A stretch of DNA of 64,000 nucleotides from DATFNV01 sp963827935 (GCA_963827935.1 CAWHCN010000004.1:62001-126000); one strand, 5' to 3'. Positions 8,215 to 16,523 are shown, numbered from the stretch's first letter. Program-made: numbers and translations. Notes: generated from the sequence alone by a model not told the origin.

Positions 8215-9147
8215 CCCCGACAGTCGGAGCACCCAGGTGGTGTCGAACTGGCGCTCGCCGTCCGGCGCCTCGCCGCCATGACAGATGAGGCCGTCCAGCG
8301 CCTCATCCCAGGCCAGGGGCGAATCCTGGTGACGCGGGGGCAGCTGCAAGTCCGCCAGCCGTCGTCCTCGCGCACCAGAAGGTCGTGCTCCCCCCGCGCC
8401 CCCCGAATATCAGCAGCCGCCTGGCGGCCCAATGGTAGGCCAGCGCGTGGCCGTAGCGCGGGACGGTATCGAAACAGTCGGGCAGCCGGGCCCAGGCCCC
8501 GCCGCGGAACAGCCAGCTGTCGCCAAACGGGCGCGTGCCGGCATCGTCATCCGAGCCGCCGTTCAGCACGCAGCCGCCCAGGTCGGGGTCATAAGCCAGG
8601 GCTGCATGGCGGCGTGGCGGCGGCCCAGGGCCGGGGACTGGTTGCCAGGACCCGCTGTCGAATAGCCAGGTATCTTTGAGCGGCCGCAGGCCCGGGTCGG
8701 GCGCGCCCCCAAACAGGACCATGACCCCGGCCCCCTCGTCAAACGCCAGCGCGTGGCCGCACCGGGGTGGGGGCCCGGCGCGCGTTCGGCACGGCCGCCA
8801 GCACTCGTTGGCGTAGGTCCACGTGTCGCCCTCCGCGCGGAAGAACTCTCCCTCCCGCCCCTGGCTGCCAAACAGGACACTTTGTGGCGGCGCTCGTCGT
8901 AGGCCAGCAGCACGCGGTCGCGAAAGCCGGGGTGCCCCCGGGTACTGATGAGGGACCATTCCCCGTCGCAAAACTCCCAGGTGTCGCAGAGCCCACCTCC
9001 CGCAGGCCCCTGGATCATGCCGCCGAACAGGACCGTCGCCTTCGCGCGCCGATCATAGACGAGGCCGTGCCGGCTGCGCGGCCCGGGTCCCTTGCGGCCC
9101 GAGGCGATCGCATTCCAGACGAACGTGGGCATGGCCTGGCCCGTCAT
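8191..9147 (-). pseudogene. Kelch-repeat beta-propeller protein with three frame breaks
   Basis: ATG 9147 follows GGAGGAGC. Translated pieces in successive frames give kelch blades: RSRHGLVYDRRAKATVLFGG, GHALAFDEGAGVMVLFGG, RHAALAYDPDLGGCVLNGG, GHALAYHWAARRLLIFGG. Frame changes fall near 8870, 8395 and 8350; with them removed the product is about 318 residues ending WVLRLSGGTQRGRG. Kelch propellers mediate binding; no catalytic domain is visible. The last codons come from the adjacent palindrome, suggesting the natural C-terminus was replaced. Several breaks could be sequence errors, so it may be intact in reality. Confidence 0.65.
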
Positions 9148-9204
9148 CTTGCTCCTCCCCCGCCTGAGCCCGCGACAATCGATGATTCGCCCCGCAACAG
9201 CTTT

Positions 9205-9306
9205 AGGCGACCGGCAGGAGTTAGTGTCCCCGTAGGACGGGTTTTCAATCCGTCCGGACGGATTGAAAATCCGTCCTACGGGTAGAACCTCTCCTGCCGC
9301 TCGCCT
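9205..9306. repeat. Nested double palindrome
   Basis: An inner perfect palindrome (9230-9281, arms CCGTAGGACGGGTTTTCAAT on the left) lies within an outer imperfect pair, AGGCGA-C-CGGCAGGAG at 9205 and CTCCTGCCG-C-TCGCCT ending at 9306. The two layers are separated by about 9 unpaired bases on each side. The remainder of the gap to 9427 shows no gene. Confidence 0.92.
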
Positions 9307-9427
9307 TAGCGCTGTGTGGGGGCACGGGCGGTAACAGGGGCGAAAACGGGGCGGCCCTCAAGGGGCCGCTCGAACTTCCCCCGGGCGAATAAGGGGCCGA
9401 AGCAAAAGGTGACCGAAGCAAAAGCTG

Positions 9428-9604
9428 TCAGGACCCTCCCAAATTGTCGTCTCGCGTGGGTCCGCCGTGCTTCTCGCTGATGATGTGATCGACCTCACAG
9501 CCGTAGAAGGTGTCCTCCTCCGCGATCAGGCAGTATTCGCACAGCCCTTCGGCCCGTGCCACCACCAGGCGCCGCAGCTCAGCGCTGACAGAGGTGACCG
9601 ACAT
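9428..9604 (-). CDS. HNH endonuclease-like protein, short or truncated
   Basis: The 58-residue frame starting at ATG 9604 reads MSVTSVSAELRRLVVARAEG, then LCEYCLIAEEDTFYGCEVDH and IISEKHGGPTRDDN. It has the first Cys pair (CEYC), the VDHI catalytic histidine and a DN pair, the core of HNH nucleases. It stops at LGGS before the second metal-binding CxxC expected in full-length members (about 80-170 residues), so it is probably truncated or frame-shifted. It follows a small partner gene by five bases, a pairing I recall from other genomes. Confidence 0.7.
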   Translation of the reverse strand: MSVTSVSAELRRLVVARAEGLCEYCLIAEEDTFYGCEVDHIISEKHGGPTRDDNLGGS

Positions 9605-9609
9605 GGCGG

Positions 9610-9845
9610 TTACCCCGCGGCCAGGCGCTGGCGGGCACGGGCCTTGGCCAGGCGCATCAGGTGCTCGATTTGCAGGTACTGGTTCAACTCCGCCGTCTCG
9701 TCTGGGGACAAGGAGGCCGTCTTCTGGCGACGGATCAGGTCCGCGACGTGAGCCTTCGTTTCGTCCGAGGGACGGAAGTCGATGACACCTTGGGGTGTAG
9801 TGCCCCAGCGACGAAGTCCACGAACTCTTCGTATGCGAGGATCAT
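9610..9845 (-). CDS. Small HNH-associated protein, frame break near 9795
   Basis: ATG 9845 begins MILAYEEFVDFVAGA; after a frame change the protein continues TPQGVIDFRPSDETKAHVAD, then DETAELNQYLQIEHLMRLAK and ends in ARARQRLAAG. This matches a family of about 80-residue proteins, with the GVIxFRPS and HLMRLAKARAR motifs, usually encoded just before an HNH endonuclease. An antitoxin-like or regulatory role is inferred from that pairing only. The frame change sits next to a CCCC run and may be a sequence error. Confidence 0.65.
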
Positions 9846-10207
9846 GTTCGCGTTACTACCTCCAGGCGACAGCGAGATTTCCAAAACAACAGGCGGGAGG
9901 ACGGGGCCAGGTCGTTTCTCGGCCAGCGCCGAGCGGAGAATGAAGTGGCACCCATTTCTCGCCACACTCATTTCTCCCCTGTGCAATTCATGCTGTCCCC
10001 CTATCGGGCCCTGCTGACGTCTCTCGCGGCCGCCCCCGGGTCCGCGGGGAGGGACGCGACGCCTGCCTCTGCATTGCCGCCGGCAACCCTCACTCCCCAC
10101 CACACAATCATCGCGACCCACCTCCGCGTCCTTCGGATCCTCCCCCACCAGGAACTCCCGCCATAGCGCGTGACACCTTATCCGGTCCCTTATCCGGTCC
10201 TCGTTGT
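9846..10207. other. Gene-free stretch of about 360 bases
   Basis: I see no supportable gene. A minus-strand frame covers it, but only one piece (ALWREFLVGEDPKDAEV) looks protein-like. TTATCCGGTCC is repeated twice in tandem near 10178-10200. This may be decayed coding DNA. Confidence 0.4.
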
Positions 10208-10525
10208 TCACATCCCGAGCCGCCACGCGGGCATAGACCCACCCGAGCGAACTTCCGCAAGTTCGCGGCGGGTCGCCGTCTGCTCGCCGCCCGGACGGCG
10301 GGCCTTCTCGTCGTCAGCGTGATGCGCCGGGCAAGGGGCCAGGGCCGCGAAGAAGACCGTCAGCCCGATGGCGACCCATGGTGTCGCGGAAACGGCGCCG
10401 GAAGCCTGGTGCCCACTGGCGAAGGGTGAACCGCCGCAACCGCAGCCCGAAACGAGAGCGCCGCCGCTCAAGGACTCCAGGCAGTAGTCACTAACGAGAC
10501 CTGAGCTACAGGTAACTGGGATCAT
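10208..10525 (-). CDS. Hypothetical 105-residue protein with one membrane segment
   Basis: The frame starts at ATG 10525 behind GGGGAGAGC, a good ribosome-binding site. The product has a Cys/Gly-rich stretch (SGCGCGGSP) at residues 26-34, a hydrophobic segment at about 46-64 (SATPWVAIGLTVFFAALAPC) and a charged tail. No family is recognised. Coding status rests mainly on the ribosome-binding site and the membrane segment. Confidence 0.4.
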   Translation of the reverse strand: MIPVTCSSGLVSDYCLESLSGGALVSGCGCGGSPFASGHQASGAVSATPWVAIGLTVFFAALAPCPAHHADDEKARRPGGEQTATRRELAEVRSGGSMPAWRLGM

Positions 10526-10687
10526 GTGCTCTCCCCATCGATGGTGTTGGGCGAATCCCCCGCAGTATCCCAGCCCAGAGGAATTTGTGTCGAGAGCGAT
10601 CCTTTCACTTTCCCCCTCGGTTTGCTCATGCGTCCGCGTCGGCCCCTGGCCGGGTCGGCGTGGCGTTCTTGTTGTCAGGGGCAGTTG

Positions 10688-11002
10688 TCACGTTACGTTT
10701 GGCGGGGGCGGCTTCCGGCCGGTGGCCTTGTAGTAAGCGGCTTCCAGTGCGGCGTCAAACGCGTCCGGGGCCGGTCGCCACTTCTCGATGCAGTGCAGGA
10801 TTTCATAGGCTTCAACCGCGGCAAGATCGGTGAAGCTCGCACCGCGCGGACGGGACAGCTTCCACTTGTGGTTCCGCTCCCTAGCCTCCAAGCCTAACGG
10901 GCGTGCCATAAGCGGGACCAGCTGTGCTTTTAGGATCTCCATCCGCCGCTGTTGTTCATCGACTTGCCGGCGAAGTTCGTTCTCTCGCGCTTCATCAGTC
11001 AC
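10688..11002 (-). CDS. Hypothetical 104-residue protein with N-terminal coiled coil
   Basis: Residues 1-30 (ARENELRRQVDEQQRRMEIL) form a likely coiled coil, followed by a globular part containing FTDLAAVEAYEILHCIEKWR and YYKATGRKPPPP. Amino-acid composition is balanced and unlike shadow frames in this GC-rich DNA. No known domain or neighbour-based function. It lies just upstream of the repeated small-ORF modules on the plus-strand map. Confidence 0.55.
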   Translation of the reverse strand: MTDEARENELRRQVDEQQRRMEILKAQLVPLMARPLGLEARERNHKWKLSRPRGASFTDLAAVEAYEILHCIEKWRPAPDAFDAALEAAYYKATGRKPPPPNVT

Positions 11003-11102
11003 TTTTCACCCCCCCTTCAGATCGGCTGAGTCGTAGGTCAGTACAGCTCGCATGTTGGCCGCGGTGTGGGGCATGGTCACTTTCCTCCGTCCCCCCCTGA
11101 CG

Positions 11103-11440
11103 CAAAGGGGGACAGCGCGTGACGCATAGGGGGACAGCGTGCTCTTCGCATCAGGCGAGGAGCCAACTACGGCGTGCCCGTTCCCTCCCCGTTCTTCGCT
11201 CCGGCTCGTCGGCGCCCCGGCTTACCTCCCGGGGTTGGCCCGTCCATGCCGGCGCGGAATTCGTCCGGGCTGGGGCTGTTGATGGCCAGGGCGAGCAGCT
11301 CGTGGAGCCGCTCTGCTCCAGCAGGGGGAGGACTGCTGTGCCCGCCTCCTCGCCGAAGCGGATCCGCAGGGCTTCGGCCACGGCGTCCCGTAGAGTCTCC
11401 GCCTGGGCCTCCGTCACGAACGACCGGATCAGCTTTGCAG
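11103..11440 (-). pseudogene. Repeated small-ORF module, copy 1
   Basis: On the minus strand this reads SFVTEAQAETLRDAVAEALR then IRFGEEAGTAVLPLLEQ before the frame shifts; the stop TAG is at 11167-11169. The same protein text occurs in copies at 11440-11810 and 14580-14890, and the terminal segment again at 12636-12745. The helical, RFGEE-containing segment resembles the C-terminal tails of Rpn/PDDEXK recombination-promoting nucleases (DUF4351-like); that link is tentative. No nuclease domain is present nearby. Confidence 0.55.
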
Positions 11441-11810
11441 GGAAGGCAAAGGGGCCAGCGTGCTTTTCGCATCCGGCGAGGAGCCAACTACGGTGTGCCC
11501 GTTTCCTCCCCGTTCCTTGCTCCGGCTCGGCGGCGCCCCGGCTTACCGGCCGGGGCTGGCCCGCCCAGGCCCGTCCGGAACTCGTCCAGGCTGGCGCAGC
11601 GGATGGCCAGGGCGTGCAGCCCGCGCAGCCGCTCGGCGTCCGCGATCCGTTCCAGCAGAGGGAGGACCGCTGAGCCCGCCTCCTCGCCGAAGCGGATCTC
11701 CACGGCCTCGGCCACGACTTCCCGCCGGGTCTCTGCCTGGGCCCCCCCTGCCCAGGCCGGGCGACATCCGGTCCCGATCTCGCCGCCACCGGTCCCCGTA
11801 GGCTGAACCC
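11440..11810 (-). pseudogene. Repeated small-ORF module, copy 2
   Basis: The best-preserved copy: in one frame, ETRREVVAEAVEIRFGEEAG, SAVLPLLERIADAERLRGLH, ALAIRCASLDEFRTGLGG, ending in a basic tail (GKPGRRRAGARNGEETGTP) with stop at 11488-11490. It lacks a clear start, as the upstream part diverges. The copy lies head to tail with copy 1, so the pair looks like a tandem duplication. Family suggestion as for copy 1: C-terminal tail of an Rpn-type nuclease, uncertain. Confidence 0.55.
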
Positions 11811-11824
11811 ATTTCGCCGGCGTG

Positions 11825-12235
11825 TCAGGGCGAAGGGGTGGGTGGCGGACTCATCGGGGGAGGCACTGCCGGGGGTGAGGGCGTGGCGGCCGCAACCTTC
11901 GTCAGTAACTCCGTGACCACCACAGGCGGCAGAATGCCGACGACCTGCCGCACTTCACCGAGGGGAACCTCGGCGACCCAACTCGCCACCGCCGCGCTCT
12001 TGCGCCGCAGCCCCGAACGAGCCTTTCCTTGGCGGTCCCACGGCAGCAGAAGATGATCGGCAGGCAGTGGTAACGGGATGCGCGTGGTGATCGCAGCCAC
12101 GCGAACCGGGCCGCCGGCCGCGATGTCGGCGCTCGCACTCACAACAACCGCCGGGCGCACCTTGACGATGCCGTTGGCATCGGCCAGTTCCACCCAGACC
12201 ACGCTGCCCAGTTGCGGCAATCGGGGCGGCGTCAC
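11825..12235 (-). CDS. PemK/MazF-family toxin
   Basis: The 136-residue protein begins with a GTG overlapping the antitoxin stop (GTGA). GSVVWVELADANGIVKVRPA followed by VVVS is the PemK/MazF N-terminal signature (G-x-(V/I)-(V/W)-(W/L)-V, K-x-RP-x-(V/L)-V). The family are sequence-specific mRNA interferases. The usual later segments are recognisable (AITTRIPLPLPADHLLLPW and EVPLGEVRQVVGILPPVVV). The last 20 residues are proline-rich and atypical. It forms a pair with the upstream Phd-like gene. Confidence 0.85.
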   Translation of the reverse strand: MTPPRLPQLGSVVWVELADANGIVKVRPAVVVSASADIAAGGPVRVAAITTRIPLPLPADHLLLPWDRQGKARSGLRRKSAAVASWVAEVPLGEVRQVVGILPPVVVTELLTKVAAATPSPPAVPPPMSPPPTPSP

Positions 12236-12546
12236 CGCTGCGCCTCCGCCTCCGGCTCGAAAGGATTATCGTCAGCTTCGAACCATTCCTGGGGCGGCCG
12301 CAAGTTCTTCACCGCCCAGTCCCAATCGATCTGCGACGCCAGCCGCTCTGCCTCCTGACGCGCCAGCGCCTCGCGGAGCACGTCGAGGTAGTCCAACGGG
12401 ATGACGGCGGCCAGGTCCGCTCCGTCCCGTCGGACGATGACCGGCCTGTGGTCCGTCGCCGCCCGCGTCAGCGCCGCCGAGAATTCCTGCGACGACGAAG
12501 GCTCGTCTACGCGCATCAACTCTTCGAGAAGCGGGTCTGAGGGCAT
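12232..12546 (-). CDS. Phd/YefM-type antitoxin
   Basis: The 104-residue protein contains SSSQEFSAALTRAATDHRPV followed by IVRRDGADLAAVIPLDYLDV, the Phd/YefM DNA-binding fold (short helix, then I-x-R-x-(G/D)-x-x-x-A-V-(L/I)-x). The acidic C-terminus (IDWDWAVKNLRPPQEWFEAD) is the expected toxin-neutralising tail. Four-base overlap with the PemK-like gene shows translational coupling. The operon is probably autoregulated, as is normal for the family. Confidence 0.8.
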   Translation of the reverse strand: MPSDPLLEELMRVDEPSSSQEFSAALTRAATDHRPVIVRRDGADLAAVIPLDYLDVLREALARQEAERLASQIDWDWAVKNLRPPQEWFEADDNPFEPEAEAQR

Positions 12547-12635
12547 CGCAGATTCCTCGCAAGCTCCAGGCGCCGGCTCCTGCTCATTCTACCGGGTCCC
12601 GGGCGGCAAACAAGAAAAGGGGAGACAGACAAAGA

Positions 12636-12745
12636 GAACGCAAAGGGGTCAGCGTGCTTATCCCCTCAGGCAAGGAGCCAACTACGGTGTGCCCGTTTCC
12701 TCCCGGTTCCTTGCTCCGGCTCGTCGGCGCCTCGGCTTACCGGGC
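12636..12745. repeat. Repeated small-ORF module, copy 3 (terminal part only)
   Basis: About 110 bases matching the 3-prime end of the modules at 11.1, 11.4 and 14.5 kb: AACGCAAAGGGGTCAGCGTG, then CAAGGAGCCAACTACGGTGT and the GTTCCTTGCTCCGGCTCGTC text. The coding part of the module is missing. It abuts the stop of the IrrE-like gene. Confidence 0.85.
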
Positions 12746-14077
12746 TACTCATCCACGAGTGTTACACCGGCGTTCTCAAGCTGCTTCTCAATCAGTATCC
12801 TGCTCGCGTCGAACTCTTTGGCCAACTCTTCAATCTTTGAGCGATCCGCGTTTCCTGGGGCCCGCTCGACGAGTGCGGCCCGTGGGGCCAACAACTCGGC
12901 CGCGAACGCGCGCGAGACCTGCTGGTCCCACGTGAAGGCACGAGTCACAAGACGCTCGCTCCGATCGCAGGCGAACAGGGCATGGTAGAGGCCACGCGCG
13001 GCCAGGAATCGCTGGCTCTCCGTCCGCGGCGGACGTGGTCCCGCAAGGAGGATCTCGTTGCTGCCCGTCCAGCCAACCACCGCGCGGACGTTCTGGCCGG
13101 GAACGTGGTTTTGATCGTGGGTGTGGAATGCCCCGCCGGAAATCATCTGGGCCACGTCTTCAAGAGAACGCACGGGCATGGCTGGGTCCAGGCCAGCGGA
13201 CCTTCGTACGATGGTCGCGAGTTGGTAGCCGTGCCGTGAAGGGGATTGGTCCTGAACGCCAGCCGGGATCGGGGGCGGCTTCGGAATGGGACCGAGTTTG
13301 CACGCGGCAGTCGTTTTTTGCACCCACGCCCATTGCTCCAGGACGGAATCGGCCTCCGCGGCTTCGGTCAGATCGCGCGCCAGGGGACGTTCGGGATCGC
13401 CAAGAGCCGTCTCGATAAACCCGGCAAGTTCAGCGCGCATTTGCGACGGATCGTAAGGGTCCACACCCAGTCGGCCCGCTACGACGCAGAACTTCGCTTC
13501 CTCGGCGTCCGCGCCCCGGATGGCCCGCCAATTCTCCTTCAATTCGTCAACACGCCTGTCACCGAGCCCGTCGGCCCGCCGGAGGATTTCACTCACGAAC
13601 TCGGCCAGGACGTCCTCCGTTGGCGCATTTCGAAGGTGATCGAAGCCGCAATCGACGAACTCCCCGGGCATGTTGGGAAGCGCATTGCGCGTCATCGGCC
13701 TGCCACTCGGCGTGAATGCCCCGGCCGTCGTTGAAAAGGTAAAGCGCCGGAAGGAGCAAGCCCGACTCTGCGGAGCGCAGACAATGACGTTTGATCCAGG
13801 GCAGGCGGGGAGCGGAAGGCTTGGGAAGCTCCGCAGTGGGACACGGCTCATTTAACAGCGTCCACCAGTTGGTGACGAGCCATTCGGCGATGGGGAAGGC
13901 GGGCAGGTAGATCAACGTACGCTCTTCCTGGAGCGCCTTGTCCCAAATCCGCGTGACCGTTCGTCCCCCCACGCGGATGCGCAGCGCGCACCAGGTACGG
14001 CGCTCGACCGGATCGATTGCGGCCGGCTGGTCGATCGGATCACACTCGATCGATAGGGATCTCGACACGCGGCGCAT
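12745..14077 (-). CDS. IrrE/ImmA-like protein lacking an evident HExxH motif (frame break near 13690)
   Basis: Joining two frames at about 13690 gives roughly 440 residues. The N-terminal part (LPAFPIAEWLVTNWWTLLNE) and the middle are unknown. The C-terminal 120 residues (QRFLAARGLYHALFACDRSE, then QQVSRAFAAELLAPRAALVE and ASRILIEKQLENAGVTL) follow the ImmA/IrrE metallopeptidase layout: helix at the active site, AFAAELLAP, and a terminal helix. The HExxH zinc motif expected at ARGLYHALF is absent, so it may be a non-peptidase derivative. It overlaps the upstream hypothetical gene by 38 bases, implying one transcript. Confidence 0.6.
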
Positions 14078-14477
14078 TCTCCAGGCGATTCTGCGGTTCC
14101 GGGTATTGCCGCGGATCGTTGAGGGGAAAGCCGTGGTAATCGCCAGCCCCGGTTAGTCTCGCCTCGTGCAAGACGCCGTTGATCCATACCCATGCACGGC
14201 TGGGGAAATCGCCGCGGAACTTCCCGACACACCTCGCCCTGATCGCCTGTCGGAGTGCGTCAAGGAGTCTCGGCCAATGAGCGACATCGTAGAGATCGCA
14301 CTTTGCCTCATCGGCCCGCAGTGCGGGAGGCCCCGCCGGCGACGGATAGGTCTTGTGGATCGGGTTTCCCGTGTACGTCGCGCGTTCAGCCACTTCTTCA
14401 GGCGTACCGACTCCGTCCGGCCAATCACAGATGCGGCCACGGCTGATGCCGCGTTGGAATTGCGGGCGCCTTGCCAT
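14040..14477 (-). CDS. Hypothetical protein upstream of the IrrE-like gene
   Basis: The 145-residue product starts MARRPQFQRGISRGRICDWP and includes RAIRARCVGKFRGDFPSRAW and LTGAGDYHGFPLNDPRQYPE. It looks globular, with no signal or membrane segment, and I do not recognise a family. Overlap with the next gene and shared orientation suggest a two-gene unit. The ATG at 14477 is preferred to the upstream in-frame start at 14528, whose extra residues lie in low-complexity sequence. Confidence 0.6.
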   Translation of the reverse strand: MARRPQFQRGISRGRICDWPDGVGTPEEVAERATYTGNPIHKTYPSPAGPPALRADEAKCDLYDVAHWPRLLDALRQAIRARCVGKFRGDFPSRAWVWINGVLHEARLTGAGDYHGFPLNDPRQYPEPQNRLENAPRVEIPIDRV

Positions 14478-14579
14478 GCCAGCATTGTAAGGCGCAAGGC
14501 AGCCGCTGTCCCCCGTCGGCACCGCCATCCGAAAGAACGCAACGGGGCCAGCGTGCTTCTCATCTGGCGAGCAGCCAAC

Positions 14580-14890
14580 CTACGGTGTGCCCGTTTCCTC
14601 CCCCCGTTCCTCGCTCCGGCTCGTCGGCGCCCCGGCTTACCTGCCGGAGCTATCCCGCCCAGGCCCGTCCGGAACTCGTCGAGGCTGGCGCAGGGGATGG
14701 CCAGAGCGTGCAGCTCGCGCAGCCGCTCGTCGTCCTCGATCCGCTTCAACAGGGGGAGGACCGCTGTGCCGGCCTCCTCGCCGAAACGGATTCGCAGGGC
14801 CTCGGCCACGTCTTCCCGTCGGGTCTCTGTCTACGCCTCCGTCACGAACGTATCGGTAATGAGCATGACGCCATGATCGAATTCGGCCAT
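14580..14890 (-). pseudogene. Repeated small-ORF module, copy 4, with start but in-frame stop
   Basis: This copy retains an apparent start: MAEFDHGVMLITDTFVTEA, then TAG where the other copies have CAG, then TETRREDVAEALRIRFGEEA and AVLPLLKRIEDDERLRELHA. The tail is frame-shifted before the conserved stop at 14580-14582. A GGAGG lies about 30 bases upstream. The unbroken parent would be a helical protein of about 105 residues. The stop codon and the shift indicate decay. Confidence 0.6.
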
Positions 14891-15160
14891 CCGTTGCCCC
14901 TCGGATTCGCCTCCTCCAGGTCGAACTCAGCGACAGCGTTATTGTATCATCGCGGTTGCCATCACGACAGCACCGCCTTGCACGTCGCTGACCAGCTTCA
15001 GTCAGCACCCAGCGGCGCCAGCGTCGGCAGCCGCTGTCGCAGCTACTCCTGCTGCTCTGCCAGCTCGGTCCGCGGGCCGGCGGCCGGAACGGGGACGCGG
15101 CTCAAATCATACGCACGTCCGCTTGAAGGCGGGGCACATGCTGGCGGCAAACCCGGTGCG

Positions 15161-15568
15161 CTACGTCGCCCAGTTATCGACCGTCAGACCCGGCACCGCG
15201 GCGAGGTCGCTGTCCGCCGAGACGACCGTGCAATTGCCGAGTGTCAGGGCGATGGCCGCGATCATGATGTCGTTCTGCTGGATGTCGCGACCTGCCCGGC
15301 GAAGTGCGGCTGCGAGGCGACCGTACTCGTAGGCGGCCTCCTCCGTGGTCGGCCAGAGTTTCCAGGCGGCGAGGGCGAGTTGCAGCCGCTGCATGTTGCG
15401 GTCGCGGGAGCGACTGTACTCCGCGCCGTAGGCCAACTCCGCGAGGACGGGGTGACAAATGCCTACCCGGTTGCCCCGTGCCGATTCGGCGGCCGCCCGC
15501 TCGTAGATACCGTAGCGGCGGTTGATGAACATCCCCGCAATGCCGGTGTCCAGCAGGAACCGCCTCAT
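15161..15568 (-). CDS. vapC: VapC-type PIN-domain toxin
   Basis: The 135-residue protein starts MRRFLLDTGIAGMFINRR, with the first catalytic Asp in LLDT. The conserved Glu is in VLAELAYGAEYS, and the later acidic pair in QQNDIMIAAIALTLGN and VVSADSDLAAVPGL. These are the four acidic positions of PIN RNases. It starts within the stop of the antitoxin gene (ATGA overlap), the usual VapB-VapC order. Targets are unknown; related VapCs cut tRNA or rRNA. Confidence 0.9.
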   Translation of the reverse strand: MRRFLLDTGIAGMFINRRYGIYERAAAESARGNRVGICHPVLAELAYGAEYSRSRDRNMQRLQLALAAWKLWPTTEEAAYEYGRLAAALRRAGRDIQQNDIMIAAIALTLGNCTVVSADSDLAAVPGLTVDNWAT

Positions 15569-15852
15569 GGAAACAGTTCCTCCAGCCCCTTGTGCATATT
15601 GGCGATCGTATAGGCCTTGTTCCGCCGGCGGTGGGCCTCGATCTCCGCTTCCTCTTCAGGGGTCATCTCAAACGGCTCGATCTTGTCCATGGCCGCCAGC
15701 ACGCGCACGATTTCATCCGGAGTCATTGGCCCATCATCGTCCGCTTTGCGCTCTGCAAGGGGGTGGATCTCGACCTCGGTGCCGTCGGGCCAATCGGGCG
15801 GTACTTGCAGATCGAGCCGCCCCGCCTTGACGGTCGCGGTGATCGTAGTCAT
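15565..15852 (-). CDS. VapB-like antitoxin
   Basis: The 95-residue protein begins MTTITATVKAGRLDLQVPPD and WPDGTEVEIHPL, an AbrB-like or beta-rich DNA-binding N-terminus, followed by a long acidic helix (MTPEEEAEIEAHRRRNKAYT) suited to binding the toxin. The start at ATG 15852 is preferred because the longer frame adds low-complexity residues. It overlaps vapC by four bases. Role as antitoxin and autorepressor is inferred from the pairing. Confidence 0.8.
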   Translation of the reverse strand: MTTITATVKAGRLDLQVPPDWPDGTEVEIHPLAERKADDDGPMTPDEIVRVLAAMDKIEPFEMTPEEEAEIEAHRRRNKAYTIANMHKGLEELFP

Positions 15853-16118
15853 GGCGGCCCTCCTCGGGCTGGTGTCCCCGGGCAAGCGTGTGCGCACCCT
15901 TCCCATGTCCCGACTTCTGGCAGGCGGCGGGCGGCCCGGTGTGCTGACGTGCTCATGGCGCTATCCTACCCTGGCATTCGTCGACGAACAAGGCGGCCAA
16001 GGCCCTGGCTTTCGCCTGCGGCGGGCCCGTCCACGTCCAGCGAATAGAAGAACTTCCCTGCCGGACGACCTCTAGTCCTGCCCTTATGAACGACGACAGG
16101 CAATTTCCTCCTCGTCGA

Positions 16119-16242
16119 GTCGTTTAATTTGGCGGGCAATGGCTGTGTCCATGTCCCGTTAAATGACTCACGTTCCGCGCGCAAGTGCCTAAATTACAAT
16201 GACTTCGGGAGTGCAAAGTCATTTAATGCTCAATTAAACGAC
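16119..16242. repeat. 124-bp AT-richer element with nested inverted repeats
   Basis: Exact 11-bp terminal inverted repeats, GTCGTTTAATT at 16119-16129 and AATTAAACGAC at 16232-16242, enclose a second exact pair, TTAAATGACT at 16159-16168 and AGTCATTTAA at 16217-16226. The interior is clearly richer in A/T than the surroundings and encodes no evident protein. A miniature transposable element or a regulatory/recombination site would fit. The part of the gene-free gap before it (15853-16118) shows nothing I can support. Confidence 0.8.
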
Positions 16243-16275
16243 CGGCTTGTTGCTGCCGTTCGCCGGCACCCGGCA

Positions 16276-16405
16276 TTTCCTGTCACTCAGGGGGGGTGGG
16301 CTCACGCAGGCGTGACATGAAATCTCGTTGATGTATTTAACCTGTGTCCTGATAAGGAGTTCTGGTGCGCAGTTTCCTGTCACGGGGGGTTGACAGGAAA
16401 CGGGA
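16276..16405. repeat. Two-hairpin element, copy 1 (second copy at 61961)
   Basis: Hairpin 1 is TTTCCTGTCAC (16276-16286) with GTGACATGAAAT (16312-16323), imperfect. Hairpin 2 is GTTTCCTGTCA (16372-16382) with TGACAGGAAAC (16391-16401), perfect, with loop CGGGGGGT. Between them lie TTGATGTAT and GGTGCGC. From 16289 onward the order and much of the sequence recur at 61961-62077. Confidence 0.85.
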
Positions 16406-16447
16406 CCGCAAACGCCGCGGCGGGCCCCGCTGACCGACCTGGACCTG

Positions 16448-16504
16448 GGGTAGCCGAACTCGCCAGAGTTTGGGTTTGCTGAAGTCTGGCGATTTCAGCT
16501 ACCC
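16448..16504. repeat. Imperfect palindrome before the 407-residue gene
   Basis: GGGTAGC and TCGCCAGA on the left (from 16448) pair with TCTGGCGA and GCTACCC on the right (ending 16504), separated by short unpaired stretches. It lies 20 bases downstream of the stop of the minus-strand gene at 16524 and could act as a transcript end for it. Confidence 0.8.
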
Positions 16505-16523
16505 AAGTTCTTACAGGTGACGG

